Of a stretch of 38,413 nt of DNA, positions 31,126 through 38,413 are shown one piece after another; within the stretch, counting starts at the first letter, position 1, and every line of letters starts with the position of its first letter. Source of the stretch: Opitutaceae bacterium (GTDB lineage Bacteria > Verrucomicrobiota > Verrucomicrobiia > Opitutales > Opitutaceae); the NCBI GenBank assembly GCA_028281165.1, contig JANQKI010000136.1:1-38413 (forward strand), written 5' to 3'. Made by a program: the position numbers and the translations under genes. Below the pieces are notes generated by a model that was not told where the DNA came from, made no database searches, and was given only the letters and a program-made list of their open reading frames with translations.

Positions 31126-33318
31126 ATGAAAGCTTTTTTCAGGCTATTGGCGGGCGTGACCCTGCTGGTTCCTTCCTGGTTGCAGGCCCAGGACTATACT
31201 CTGGGTCCTTCGGACGCCGAGCAGGCTGTGGTCGAACTTATCTCAGATGTGGCAGCAATCCAACCTGGTCAGTCCTTCGAGATTGGACTGCGTATGAAGC
31301 TCGATTCTCACTGGCATGTCTATTGGGTAAATCCCGGCGACACTGGTTTACCTCCGACTATCGAGTGGAACGCTCCAGAGGGTTTTGAATTTGGAGAACT
31401 CGAGTTTCCGACGCCTGAGCGCATTCCGACCCCGCCTTTCGTTTCTTATGGCTATGAAGGCGATATCGTTTTTCTGACGACGGTTAAAGCTCCTCAAGAG
31501 CTGTTACAATCTGAAACGGTGACTATTCAAGCCGATGTGGATTGGCTTATTTGCAAAGATGTCTGTATTCCTGGCAGCGCCCAGTTAGCCATCGAGCTGC
31601 CATTTACGGAAGCAGGCGATAGCTTTGCGCCTTCGCCGGATTTGGATCGAATGGTTCGGGCTCGCGCCGCTATTCCTGGTTTAGCCGAAGGTGGCAGGCT
31701 CACATATGAGAATCTCGAAAGCGCTATTGAAGTAACCTTTGATTGGGCCGGCTTCCAAAACGCTTCTTTGGGAGACGTCTACTTTTTCGTTGAACAAGAG
31801 TCGGTCGTCGATTCAGCCAAGGAGCAATCGCATCGTTTCGATGGTTCGAAGCTGGTTGTTTCCGTTCCGAAATCTGAATACTTTGCTGGGGAACTATCAC
31901 GCGTATCGGGAATCCTTTTCAACGATTCAGGATTTTCGGCTATTGGAGGCGCTACTGCTGTCTATTTTGATTCAGCGAAAGTCATGGCGGCGACAGCTGA
32001 TCCTCCGGTTATCGCGTCGCATTCAGACCTTACCATCTCTTTCGCTCAGGCGCTTCTCTTCGCCTTTCTGGGCGGAATGATACTTAATGTCATGCCCTGC
32101 GTGTTCCCGGTTCTTTCGATTAAGATAATGGGTTTCGTGCAACAAGCTGGCGAAGATCGGAAGAAAATTCTGTATCATGGGCTTGTATACGCCTTTGGCG
32201 TATTGGTTTCGTTTTGGATTCTGGCGACAATCTTTCTTCTATTGCGGGCTGGTGGAGAAGCCATTGGTCATGGATTTCAGCTGCAGAGCCCAGGATTTCT
32301 AGCGGTGATGCTGTTTGTCATGTTCGTTTTCGGGTTGAGCTTGGCGGGCGTTTTCGAAATGGGCACTTCGGCTATCGGTCTACAAGGGAAGGTCAGATCC
32401 GATGGCTATACGGGTTCCTTCATGACGGGTGTTTTGGCTACGGTTGTGGCTACTCCCTGCACAGGCCCCTTTATGGGACAAGCTCTTGGTCTTGCCGTGA
32501 CGCTGCCCATGGCTCAGGCAATCATTGTATTCACTTTCTTGGGAGCCGGTATGGCGTTTCCCTACGTTCTTTTGTCGGCTTTTCCGAAGCTCATTCAGAC
32601 GCTTCCGCGACCGGGGCCTTGGATGGAGACTTTCAAGCAATTGATGGCGTTCTTCATGTTTGCCACTTGTATCGCCCTGTTTTGGCTTCTCAGTAGCCAT
32701 CTTGATAGCAACGGCCTAGCTATCGTTCTGATCGGATTGCTGGTGGCAGCTCTTGCCGCTTGGATCTATGGAAGGTGGTCCACGCCCGCCAAGAAAACGC
32801 CAGTTCGTATCTTCGCCTCTATTTCCGCTCTGGCTTTAGCTGTCATTTCTTTGTTGATACTTATTCCAGATCAAAAGGCTTTGGCCGCTGCCACAACCGA
32901 AGTGATCGAAGGCAAATCAGTCGACAGCTATGGGCTGGTTTGGGAGAAATACTCGCCCGAACTGGTGGCCCAGCTGCAGAGCGAAGGGAAGCCAATGTAT
33001 ATTGATTTCACGGCTGATTGGTGCGCGATTTGCAAGACTAACAAACTTCGTGTTTTCTCTTCTTCCAAAGTAAAGGAGAAACTCGCTGATCTTGGCGTCA
33101 CCCTTATCAAAGGCGACTGGACACATCGCGATGCGACCATCACCCGAACTCTGGAATCCTTTGGCCGTATCGGTGTGCCGCTAAATCTGATCTACACGGG
33201 GGTGCCCAATGCCGAGCCGCTCATTTTGGACAACACGTTGAGTGCGGGCTATGTACTCGATCAACTGGAAAGCGTGAAACCTTACGATAGTGGCGCCCTT
33301 GCTTCAAGTAGCCTCTAA
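31126..33318 (+). CDS. DsbD/ScsB-like protein-disulfide reductase
   Basis: 730 residues. Signal peptide 1-21. The periplasmic N-terminal domain has a C143-x3-C147 pair and the HWHVYWVNPGDTGLPP motif of the ScsB/DsbC-like subgroup. A membrane domain (about 305-580, roughly eight spans plus one) has the redox cysteines C325 (NVMPCVFPVLSIK) and C445 (ATPCTGPFMG). A C-terminal periplasmic thioredoxin-like domain carries C633-AI-C636 in DFTADWCAICK. The known role is moving electrons from cytoplasmic thioredoxin across the inner membrane to periplasmic thiol proteins, including cytochrome c maturation or copper-stress partners. The end overlaps the convergent rpoN stop by four bases. Confidence 0.94.
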   Translation: MKAFFRLLAGVTLLVPSWLQAQDYTLGPSDAEQAVVELISDVAAIQPGQSFEIGLRMKLDSHWHVYWVNPGDTGLPPTIEWNAPEGFEFGELEFPTPERIPTPPFVSYGYEGDIVFLTTVKAPQELLQSETVTIQADVDWLICKDVCIPGSAQLAIELPFTEAGDSFAPSPDLDRMVRARAAIPGLAEGGRLTYENLESAIEVTFDWAGFQNASLGDVYFFVEQESVVDSAKEQSHRFDGSKLVVSVPKSEYFAGELSRVSGILFNDSGFSAIGGATAVYFDSAKVMAATADPPVIASHSDLTISFAQALLFAFLGGMILNVMPCVFPVLSIKIMGFVQQAGEDRKKILYHGLVYAFGVLVSFWILATIFLLLRAGGEAIGHGFQLQSPGFLAVMLFVMFVFGLSLAGVFEMGTSAIGLQGKVRSDGYTGSFMTGVLATVVATPCTGPFMGQALGLAVTLPMAQAIIVFTFLGAGMAFPYVLLSAFPKLIQTLPRPGPWMETFKQLMAFFMFATCIALFWLLSSHLDSNGLAIVLIGLLVAALAAWIYGRWSTPAKKTPVRIFASISALALAVISLLILIPDQKALAAATTEVIEGKSVDSYGLVWEKYSPELVAQLQSEGKPMYIDFTADWCAICKTNKLRVFSSSKVKEKLADLGVTLIKGDWTHRDATITRTLESFGRIGVPLNLIYTGVPNAEPLILDNTLSAGYVLDQLESVKPYDSGALASSSL

Positions 33319-34778
33319 TACTGCCGTCTCAGATTGCTAGGCAGAATGCCGAGTTCCTCTCGGTACTTCGCGACCGTACGACGAGCGATTTTGAGATCCT
33401 TTTCCTTCAGTCGTGAAACGATCTCTTGATCGCTTAGCGGTTTGGCAGGATTTTCCATCGAGACAAGCTGCTGGATCATTTCCTTGACGCTTGTATTCGA
33501 AATAGCCTCACCGTCGCTGCTCTTGTAGCCAGGGGTAAAAAAGAATTTCATTTCGAATACGCCGTGTGGCGTATCCATATATTTATTGGCGATGGCTCTG
33601 CTAACGGTTGTTTCGTGAACACCCACTGCTTCGGCCACTTGAGTCATAGTGCATGGACGTAGTTTGGATACGCCTTCTTCAAGAAAGTCCTCTTGGATTT
33701 TCACGATCTCGTTGGCGATTCTCTCAATCGTTTGCTGCCTTTGCTCGATGGAGTTAATGAGAAATCTCCCGGACCTCATTTTCTCTTGAATGTAGTCTTT
33801 CTCTTGTTTCGAGAGCGTTCCCTTAGCCATCATTTCCTTGTAGGCAGAACTAATACGCAATCTAGGAATGTAATCACTATTCAATGACACTTTCCATTTG
33901 TCCTCGTCTTTCTCCACCACTACGTCAGGAAGAACGGCTCGATTGTTGTCTTCCGAGAAGCGACGGCCGGGAGCTGGATCGAGTAGAGAGATTTCCTCGA
34001 TGGCTTCTTGCACGTCGTCCACGTCGATACCCATTTTACGAGCGATATCTGGAATACGTCTCCGGGTGAGCAGCTTAAAGTGTTTCTGGACTATCTCGTA
34101 GGCATTGGAGCCTTGCCTGCGTTTCATCTCCAATTGCGTAGCAAGGCAGTCCTGCAAATCGAACGCTCCGATTCCCGGGGGGTCGTAGGATTTCAGGATT
34201 TTATGGGCCTCCTGCATTTCCGAGAGAGATAGACCAGATATCAGCGCGAGATCTGAAAGAGGGGTAGTGAGAAAACCGCTATTATCCAAGCTGCCAACCA
34301 AGTACTCAATAGCTTGTCGCTGTGGCGGTGTGATGTCCGAGAGAGAGGCTTGATCCAGCAGGTGTTCCTGTAGTGAGGTTTCACTTACTAGGGAGTTAAA
34401 GAAATGCTCGCGTCGCTCCTGGTCTTCTGTGGAGAAGCTTTGGGCTCCACCCGCTTCTGCCATGTAGTCTCGCCAGTCTTCGCTTAATTTGTTTAGGATC
34501 TCAAAATTCTCCTCGAATTTTATCTCTTCGGTGTTCGAGTTATTGTCCTCCGACGCGTTTTCCTCTTTAGGCTTTTCGGGAGCGCTATCTTCCAAGCTCA
34601 CGTTCTCCATGGGAAGTTCTTCGAGCGAGGGGTTTGTTTGAAGCTCCTCTTGAATGGTAGCCCTCAGATCGAAAGCGGCAACTTGAAGGATCTTAAGCGA
34701 CTGTCTTAGCTGTGGCGCAAGTACTAGGGATTGCGTCTGTCTCTGTCGCAATTCCTGATTAAAACCTTGGGCGCACAT
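33315..34778 (-). CDS. rpoN: RNA polymerase sigma-54 factor
   Basis: 487 residues. Region I is Gln/Leu-rich (SLVLAPQLRQSLKILQ, about 17-32), followed by an acidic region II, the core-binding domain, a helix-turn-helix around VAEAVGVHETTVSRAI, and the RpoN box ARRTVAKYRE (465-474) near the C-terminus. It directs polymerase to -24/-12 promoters and needs enhancer-binding AAA activators; none is in the window. No hpf/ptsN-type genes follow, unlike the proteobacterial rpoN cluster. The start at 34778 begins MCAQGFNQELRQRQTQSL, with no Shine-Dalgarno sequence. Confidence 0.97.
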   Translation of the reverse strand: MCAQGFNQELRQRQTQSLVLAPQLRQSLKILQVAAFDLRATIQEELQTNPSLEELPMENVSLEDSAPEKPKEENASEDNNSNTEEIKFEENFEILNKLSEDWRDYMAEAGGAQSFSTEDQERREHFFNSLVSETSLQEHLLDQASLSDITPPQRQAIEYLVGSLDNSGFLTTPLSDLALISGLSLSEMQEAHKILKSYDPPGIGAFDLQDCLATQLEMKRRQGSNAYEIVQKHFKLLTRRRIPDIARKMGIDVDDVQEAIEEISLLDPAPGRRFSEDNNRAVLPDVVVEKDEDKWKVSLNSDYIPRLRISSAYKEMMAKGTLSKQEKDYIQEKMRSGRFLINSIEQRQQTIERIANEIVKIQEDFLEEGVSKLRPCTMTQVAEAVGVHETTVSRAIANKYMDTPHGVFEMKFFFTPGYKSSDGEAISNTSVKEMIQQLVSMENPAKPLSDQEIVSRLKEKDLKIARRTVAKYREELGILPSNLRRQY

Positions 34779-35003
34779 AGTGGTAGATTGACTTGGAGAT
34801 TGTTCTTTTTATTTTAGAGGAGGTTTCGCATTGGCGTTCTTATCGCCATGAATCAGTTTGGATAGAAGGAGGAAATTTCACATTTTGCAAGCAGGTTGAG
34901 AGAGATTAGCGCGATTTATGCTACGTCAAAGAAAAAGCGCGATTTGCGCGTAAAAATTGCCTATCTCTTCTTGGCTGATTGACTTCTTTCCGAGACCATT
35001 ATT

Positions 35004-35009
35004 GGAGGA
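35004..35009 (+). promoter_or_regulatory. Ribosome binding site deciding the IscA start
   Basis: GGAGGA lies seven bases before ATG 35017 and rules out the upstream in-frame codon at 34957. The 238-base gap to rpoN also holds a repeated AGCGCGATTT, without a clear role. Confidence 0.75.
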
Positions 35010-35016
35010 AAAGATT

Positions 35017-35334
35017 ATGATTACGATTACGCCTAACGCCGCTACCAAGGTCAAAAGTCTCCAGGAGGAAATGGGAGTCGATGGCAAACTCATGCGCCTC
35101 TTTGTGGAGTCGGGTGGCTGTTCCGGATTTCAATACGGCATGTCCTTCGACGAAAAGAAGGAAGACGATCAGATTATCGATAGCGAGGGTGTTCAAATCC
35201 TGATCGACGAAACTAGCTTGGCCTACCTCGATGGAAGCGAGGTGGATTTCGATGATGGTCTGAATGGAAAGGGCTTCGAGATCCGCAATCCGAACGCGGA
35301 AAATACCTGTGGTTGCGGCAAATCCTTTAGCTGA
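35017..35334 (+). CDS. A-type iron-sulfur carrier (IscA/ErpA/HesB family)
   Basis: 105 residues from ATG 35017, set by the Shine-Dalgarno sequence. The three cluster-binding cysteines C35 (ESGGCSGFQYG), C98 and C100 (TCGCGKSF) are all present with family spacing. A-type carriers receive Fe-S clusters from the scaffold and insert them into target enzymes; this window encodes several such targets (siroheme reductase, ferredoxin-domain oxidoreductase). No isc/suf genes are adjacent, and IscA, ErpA and SufA cannot be separated by eye. Convergent with ubiE, with a 58-base gap. Confidence 0.93.
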   Translation: MITITPNAATKVKSLQEEMGVDGKLMRLFVESGGCSGFQYGMSFDEKKEDDQIIDSEGVQILIDETSLAYLDGSEVDFDDGLNGKGFEIRNPNAENTCGCGKSFS

Positions 35335-35349
35335 TTAGGCTGAAGAAAA

Positions 35350-35367
35350 TAGGACGTATGGGTCCTA
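35350..35367. terminator. Weak hairpin between convergent IscA and ubiE genes
   Basis: TAGGAC-GTATGG-GTCCTA is a perfect six-bp stem in the 58-base convergent gap. It has no T run on either strand, so termination is uncertain. Confidence 0.3.
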
Positions 35368-35392
35368 TAAGATCTGATCTATGAGTCTTGGT

Positions 35393-36088
35393 TTACGCTT
35401 TCCCAATGTGAAGAGCCACGGTTCCGAAGGTCATTGGGATGGCTTCGACCTTGCTGAAGCCGGCCTCTTCTAGCTCTTTAGTTATCCCTTCTCGGTCAGG
35501 GAAAGCCTCGATGGAGGAGCAAAGGTACTGATAGGCTTCTCGATTGCCGGTGATGAAGCTGGCCGCGGCGGGCAGGAAATGCTTTAGATAGAAGTAGTAG
35601 AAAGGTCGATACAAGGCGTTAGGCTGTGAGAATTCGAGTATGAATACGTGGCCTTTCTTTGCGTTGAGGACCCGTTTCATCTCTATAAGCCCCTTGTGCC
35701 TATCAGCAAGGTTCCGGTAGCCAAACGAAATGGTGATGGCATCGGTTTCCTCGTCCGCTAGGGGTAGATCAAGCACATCGCCTATGGAAAAGCTTATGCC
35801 TTTGTACCCAGATTTATGTTTTTTCAATTCCGCCTCATCGAGCATGGGTTGGCAGAAATCCATCCCGCGAACGCTCGTTTCCAAGGGAAGTCCCTCTCTT
35901 AAGGCAAAAGCTACATCTCCGCTTCCCGTGGCTAAATCCACTACTGATCTGGGATTTCGGTACGCGACTTCCTCTACCAATCTTTCCCGCCAGATCTGAT
36001 CGACCCCTATGCTTAGTAGGCGGTTCGCCAGGTCGTATCGACCTGCGATACGACCAAACATAGCATTCACTTTTTGGGCATCAGGCAT
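35393..36088 (-). CDS. ubiE: Demethylmenaquinone/2-polyprenyl-benzoquinol C-methyltransferase
   Basis: 231 residues. The UbiE/MenG signature is plain: NAMFGRIAGRYDLANRLLSI near the N-terminus, SAM motif VVDLATGSGDVAFAL (44-58), DAITISFGYRNLADR, and the EFSQPN motif with the YFYLKHFLP segment. It methylates the quinone head group in menaquinone or ubiquinone synthesis at the membrane surface; menaquinone (menG) is likelier for this phylum. It lies 51 bases downstream of the ClpX-like gene on the same strand and converges with the Fe-S carrier gene. Confidence 0.95.
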   Translation of the reverse strand: MPDAQKVNAMFGRIAGRYDLANRLLSIGVDQIWRERLVEEVAYRNPRSVVDLATGSGDVAFALREGLPLETSVRGMDFCQPMLDEAELKKHKSGYKGISFSIGDVLDLPLADEETDAITISFGYRNLADRHKGLIEMKRVLNAKKGHVFILEFSQPNALYRPFYYFYLKHFLPAAASFITGNREAYQYLCSSIEAFPDREGITKELEEAGFSKVEAIPMTFGTVALHIGKA

Positions 36089-36139
36089 AACGTGAGCCTC
36101 GAATTGCTGCAGGGCTAGCTGGAATGCTTGGCCCTCTTA

Positions 36140-37771
36140 TCACTCCTTGGCTTGGCTATCCTTTTCCGCTTGTCGATAGCTGCTGACTACCCAGGCCGAC
36201 AGCTCTTTTTCAGCATCTTGAGCCACTTTCTCGCTGATCTGGAAGACCCTCTGGCCGGTGTTGCGCGAAATGAGCGTCAACCCGTGATGAAAATCGCGAA
36301 ACTTCTTTTCGCAAAGAGCCCGTATTGTCTTATCTTTTTGAATACTTTCATCGACTAGAGTGTCGATAGCTTCTCTGGAAAATTCTAGCTTGAAACTATG
36401 TTGCTGCTCGAAGCGTTCGGCGAAACTCTTCACTTCGTCTCTCAAGGCTACCCTATGACTATCCACATTGTCATGTAGCATTTGCTTCAATACGGATTGA
36501 GGATCGGCAACTGTGTCTTTGGTGATCTTCAGTTTTTTGATATAGGTAGAGGGAAGCTCGAACTTGAAGTCGCGAAAAACACGTTCAAGTACGGTCATCA
36601 GTCCCCTTGCGCCGGTCCTTTCCTCGTAGGCTTTTTCCGCAATGAGCTCTAACGCTTCGGCCTCGACGTCCAGTTCTATTTCGTATCCATCAAAGTCCAA
36701 CACATATTGACGTAGAATGCTTCCCTCGGAAGTGGTCATTATTTGCATGAGGTCTTTTGGCTGAAGAGGCAGGCAGTTAACTCTTACCGGCAAGCGGCCG
36801 ATGAATTCGGGCTCAAAGCCGTAGTCTATGAAATCGAGTGTTTCAACAAGGTTGAGATAGTTCTCTTTTTCGCTTTCCGATTGCTCGTTGATGGCACTAA
36901 AACCGACCGTCGAACTCGTGACTCGCTTTTTCACGTTTTCCTCTAGCCTGTCGAACGCGCCGCTGACGATGAATAGGATGTGCTTGGTGCTGATGGCCTT
37001 CTTGCGTGGCTTACCTGTCTTCTGAAAGTCCATCATGGCTTGCATCTGGCCTAGGAGGTCTGTTTGGCTTTGCAGGTTTACCTCCGTATCTTCCATCAGC
37101 TTGAGCAAATTGATCTGCACGCCTCGACCGGAGACATCGCGCCCGCCAATTTCCGTCTTTCCAGCGATTTTATCGATTTCATCGATGTAGATGATGCCAT
37201 ATTGGGCTAAGTCTGTGTCGCCATCCGCGTTTTTAACCAAATCCCTGACCAAGTCCTCGACATCGCCTCCTACATAGCCTGTCTCCGAGAATTTCGTAGC
37301 ATCGGCCTTTACGAAAGGAACGCCGATCAGCTTGGCGATATTTCGCATGAGGTAGGTTTTTCCCACTCCTGTAGGACCAAGCAAAATAATGTTCTGCTTT
37401 GCGTAGTCTTGCTCCTTAAGTTCCTCGTTTTCAATACATTGCCGAACATGATTGTAGTGGTCGCAGATGGCTACGGAGATTACTTTTTTCGCCTCTTTTT
37501 GCTGAATGACGAATCGATCCAAGTAGTCGCGAATCTCCTTTGGCTTAAGGTTGAATTCTCGAATTCGCTGTAGAACCTCCTCCCTTTTTTTCCCTTCTTC
37601 GTCATCTGCCTTGGGTGGTTCTTGCTCGCCCTTTTGGGCAACACCACTCTGGCCTACGGGAGAGTCGGGAAACGGCATAAATACTTTCCCTTGCTTGAAG
37701 ATGTCCTGCAAATTCTTCTGCAGTTCCTGAAATGGGTCATTCGGGTCTTTTGGATCCTTTTCCTCACTCAT
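36140..37771 (-). CDS. ClpX-like AAA+ ATPase without zinc finger, extended C-terminus
   Basis: 543 residues from ATG 37771; a TTG 12 codons upstream (37807) is less likely. Residues 1-65 are charged and Pro-rich with no Cys4 zinc-binding domain, unlike true ClpX. The AAA+ core follows: Walker A GPTGVGKT (132-139), pore-type GYVGGD (165-170), Walker B IIYIDE (193-198), GRLPV (325-329) and sensor-2 GARG (387-390). VGF at 289-291 sits where ClpX has the ClpP-docking IGF loop. After the lid domain (about 360-430) a further 110 residues (about 455-530) look like a second copy of the lid. Usual ClpX is about 420 residues. Likely a protein unfoldase; ClpP partnership is inference. Confidence 0.88.
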   Translation of the reverse strand: MSEEKDPKDPNDPFQELQKNLQDIFKQGKVFMPFPDSPVGQSGVAQKGEQEPPKADDEEGKKREEVLQRIREFNLKPKEIRDYLDRFVIQQKEAKKVISVAICDHYNHVRQCIENEELKEQDYAKQNIILLGPTGVGKTYLMRNIAKLIGVPFVKADATKFSETGYVGGDVEDLVRDLVKNADGDTDLAQYGIIYIDEIDKIAGKTEIGGRDVSGRGVQINLLKLMEDTEVNLQSQTDLLGQMQAMMDFQKTGKPRKKAISTKHILFIVSGAFDRLEENVKKRVTSSTVGFSAINEQSESEKENYLNLVETLDFIDYGFEPEFIGRLPVRVNCLPLQPKDLMQIMTTSEGSILRQYVLDFDGYEIELDVEAEALELIAEKAYEERTGARGLMTVLERVFRDFKFELPSTYIKKLKITKDTVADPQSVLKQMLHDNVDSHRVALRDEVKSFAERFEQQHSFKLEFSREAIDTLVDESIQKDKTIRALCEKKFRDFHHGLTLISRNTGQRVFQISEKVAQDAEKELSAWVVSSYRQAEKDSQAKE

Positions 37772-37869
37772 TGGTGGGGAAATTGCATGGCTTTGAGATT
37801 GACGCAATCTAAAGCGTGTAAGTAGCCTATAACGTATTCAACCACAACGTCGTAACTAGCCAACTCGCC

Positions 37870-38181
37870 ATGTCTAACAATCTCACAAAGCGTGATATAG
37901 TTCTCAAAATTTTTGAGAAGACCAAAGAGATTCCACAGAGCAAGATACAGGAGACGGTGCAGATGACGCTCGATATCATCCTCGATGCGTTAGCCGATGG
38001 CCGCAATGTCGAGTTGCGTAATTTCGGCGTTTTCGAGGTTCAGAAGCGCAAAGCGCGTGTTGGACGCAATCCTAACAAACCTGAGACGGATGTCGTCATT
38101 CCTACCCGAGCCGTGGTGAAGTTCAAGGCCGGCAAGGTCTTGAAAGCCCGCATAAAGGATATCGATTTGGAAGGTCTTTGA
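37870..38181 (+). CDS. HU/IHF-family DNA-binding protein
   Basis: 103 residues. The fold pattern is complete: N-terminal helices (NLTKRDIVLKIFEKT), the strand ELRNFGVFEVQKRKARVGRNP, the DNA-inserting beta-arm with conserved Pro in NPKP-type context (RNPNKPETDVVIPTRAVVKF) and the final helix. These dimeric proteins bend or wrap DNA and assist sigma-54 activation when IHF-like; rpoN is 3 kb away, but I infer no link. The start is the ATG at 37870 with no Shine-Dalgarno sequence; the gene diverges from the ClpX-like gene with 98 bases between starts and ends at a strong terminator. Confidence 0.95.
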   Translation: MSNNLTKRDIVLKIFEKTKEIPQSKIQETVQMTLDIILDALADGRNVELRNFGVFEVQKRKARVGRNPNKPETDVVIPTRAVVKFKAGKVLKARIKDIDLEGL

Positions 38182-38206
38182 TCGAATCGATCTCTTGACT
38201 CTTTGC

Positions 38207-38231
38207 AAAGGCGGCCTATGCCGCCTTTTTT
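38207..38231 (+). terminator. Rho-independent terminator after the HU/IHF gene
   Basis: AAAGGCGGC (38207-38215) pairs perfectly with GCCGCCTTT (38220-38228) around CTAT, continuing in T. It lies 25 bases after the stop codon. Confidence 0.92.
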
Positions 38232-38288
38232 ATTATCCGAATCTCCGTTTTCCCAAAATGGTGATTCTCCCGAACTGAATTAATCCTC

Positions 38289-38413
38289 ATGCCTAACTTT
38301 CAAGCGCTTCCTGGCTTTCGCGAATTCTATCCTGAAGACTATGCGGAGCGTCGTCATGTTTTTCAGATCTGGCGGCAAGTAGCCCGTCGATTCGGTTTTC
38401 AGGAATTCGATGG
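38289..38413 (+). CDS. hisS: Histidyl-tRNA synthetase, N-terminal 41 codons (cut by the window edge)
   Basis: ATG at 38289 opens MPNFQALPGFREFYPEDYAE, continuing RRHVFQIWRQVARRFGFQEFDG to the edge. This matches the N-terminal motif of class II histidyl-tRNA synthetases (PG-x-R/D-x-xP, then a WRxVARRxGFxExD helix-strand). It charges tRNA-His in the cytoplasm. No Shine-Dalgarno sequence; an independent promoter is expected because a terminator lies between it and the HU/IHF gene. Only the N-terminus can be judged. Confidence 0.88.
   Translation, partial: MPNFQALPGFREFYPEDYAERRHVFQIWRQVARRFGFQEFD

Overview
The window looks like chromosomal DNA of a Verrucomicrobiota bacterium, most likely of the Opitutales/Puniceicoccales type. 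This rests on recognised protein styles, not on a database search. The clues are a secreted beta-helix protein ending in a C-terminal beta domain that I associate with this phylum, a four-helix-bundle (23S IVP-type) element between housekeeping genes, FabV as enoyl-ACP reductase, a zinc-finger-less ClpX-like ATPase, and translation starts that mostly lack a Shine-Dalgarno sequence. The content is mainly core metabolism, with a few accessory or repeat-rich patches.

Layout. 1-4.4 kb: the 3' part of a PASTA-repeat protein, a secreted TPR/Sel1 protein and a stand-alone response regulator. 4.5-5.4 kb: tRNA-Asp(GUC) with promoter and terminator, followed by an unusual repeat zone in which tRNA-derived segments recur in direct and inverted orientation. 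5.2-10.3 kb: a TonB-dependent receptor and a secreted beta-helix protein, preceded by PHO-box-like direct repeats with an 11-bp period and closed by a strong terminator. 10.4-11.3 kb: a small secreted unknown protein and a patch resembling a decayed IVP-type element.

11.3-19.0 kb is a sulfur and methyl-cycle block: metK, an intact IVP element with imperfect inverted repeats, ahcY, a terminator, cysK, a siroheme sulfite/nitrite reductase and a GltD-like flavoprotein with ferredoxin domains that overlaps the reductase gene by one base. Together they make and recycle S-adenosylmethionine and probably reduce sulfite to sulfide for cysteine synthesis. 19.0-24.3 kb: a methyltransferase, a divergent MocR regulator/FMN-binding oxidase pair with a clear operator, an orphan IMP cyclohydrolase-like gene, a PfkB sugar kinase and 3-methyladenine DNA glycosylase.

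24.3-31.1 kb is a leftward block: two very short overlapping reading frames, fabV, dtd, an HD phosphohydrolase, a DoxX protein, a single-chain exonuclease-ATP-dependent DNA ligase fusion and a DUF3108 protein. 31.1-38.4 kb: a DsbD/ScsB-like thiol reductase, rpoN, an IscA-type Fe-S carrier, ubiE/menG, a ClpX-like ATPase with an apparently duplicated lid, an HU/IHF protein with terminator, and the first 41 codons of hisS.

The observations most worth a second look are the tRNA-Asp repeat zone, the exonuclease-ligase fusion, the ClpX-like ATPase with a VGF loop but no zinc finger, the PHO-box-like operator over the receptor/beta-helix pair, and the IVP element with a nearby degenerate relative. 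I found no CRISPR array, transposase or phage genes.
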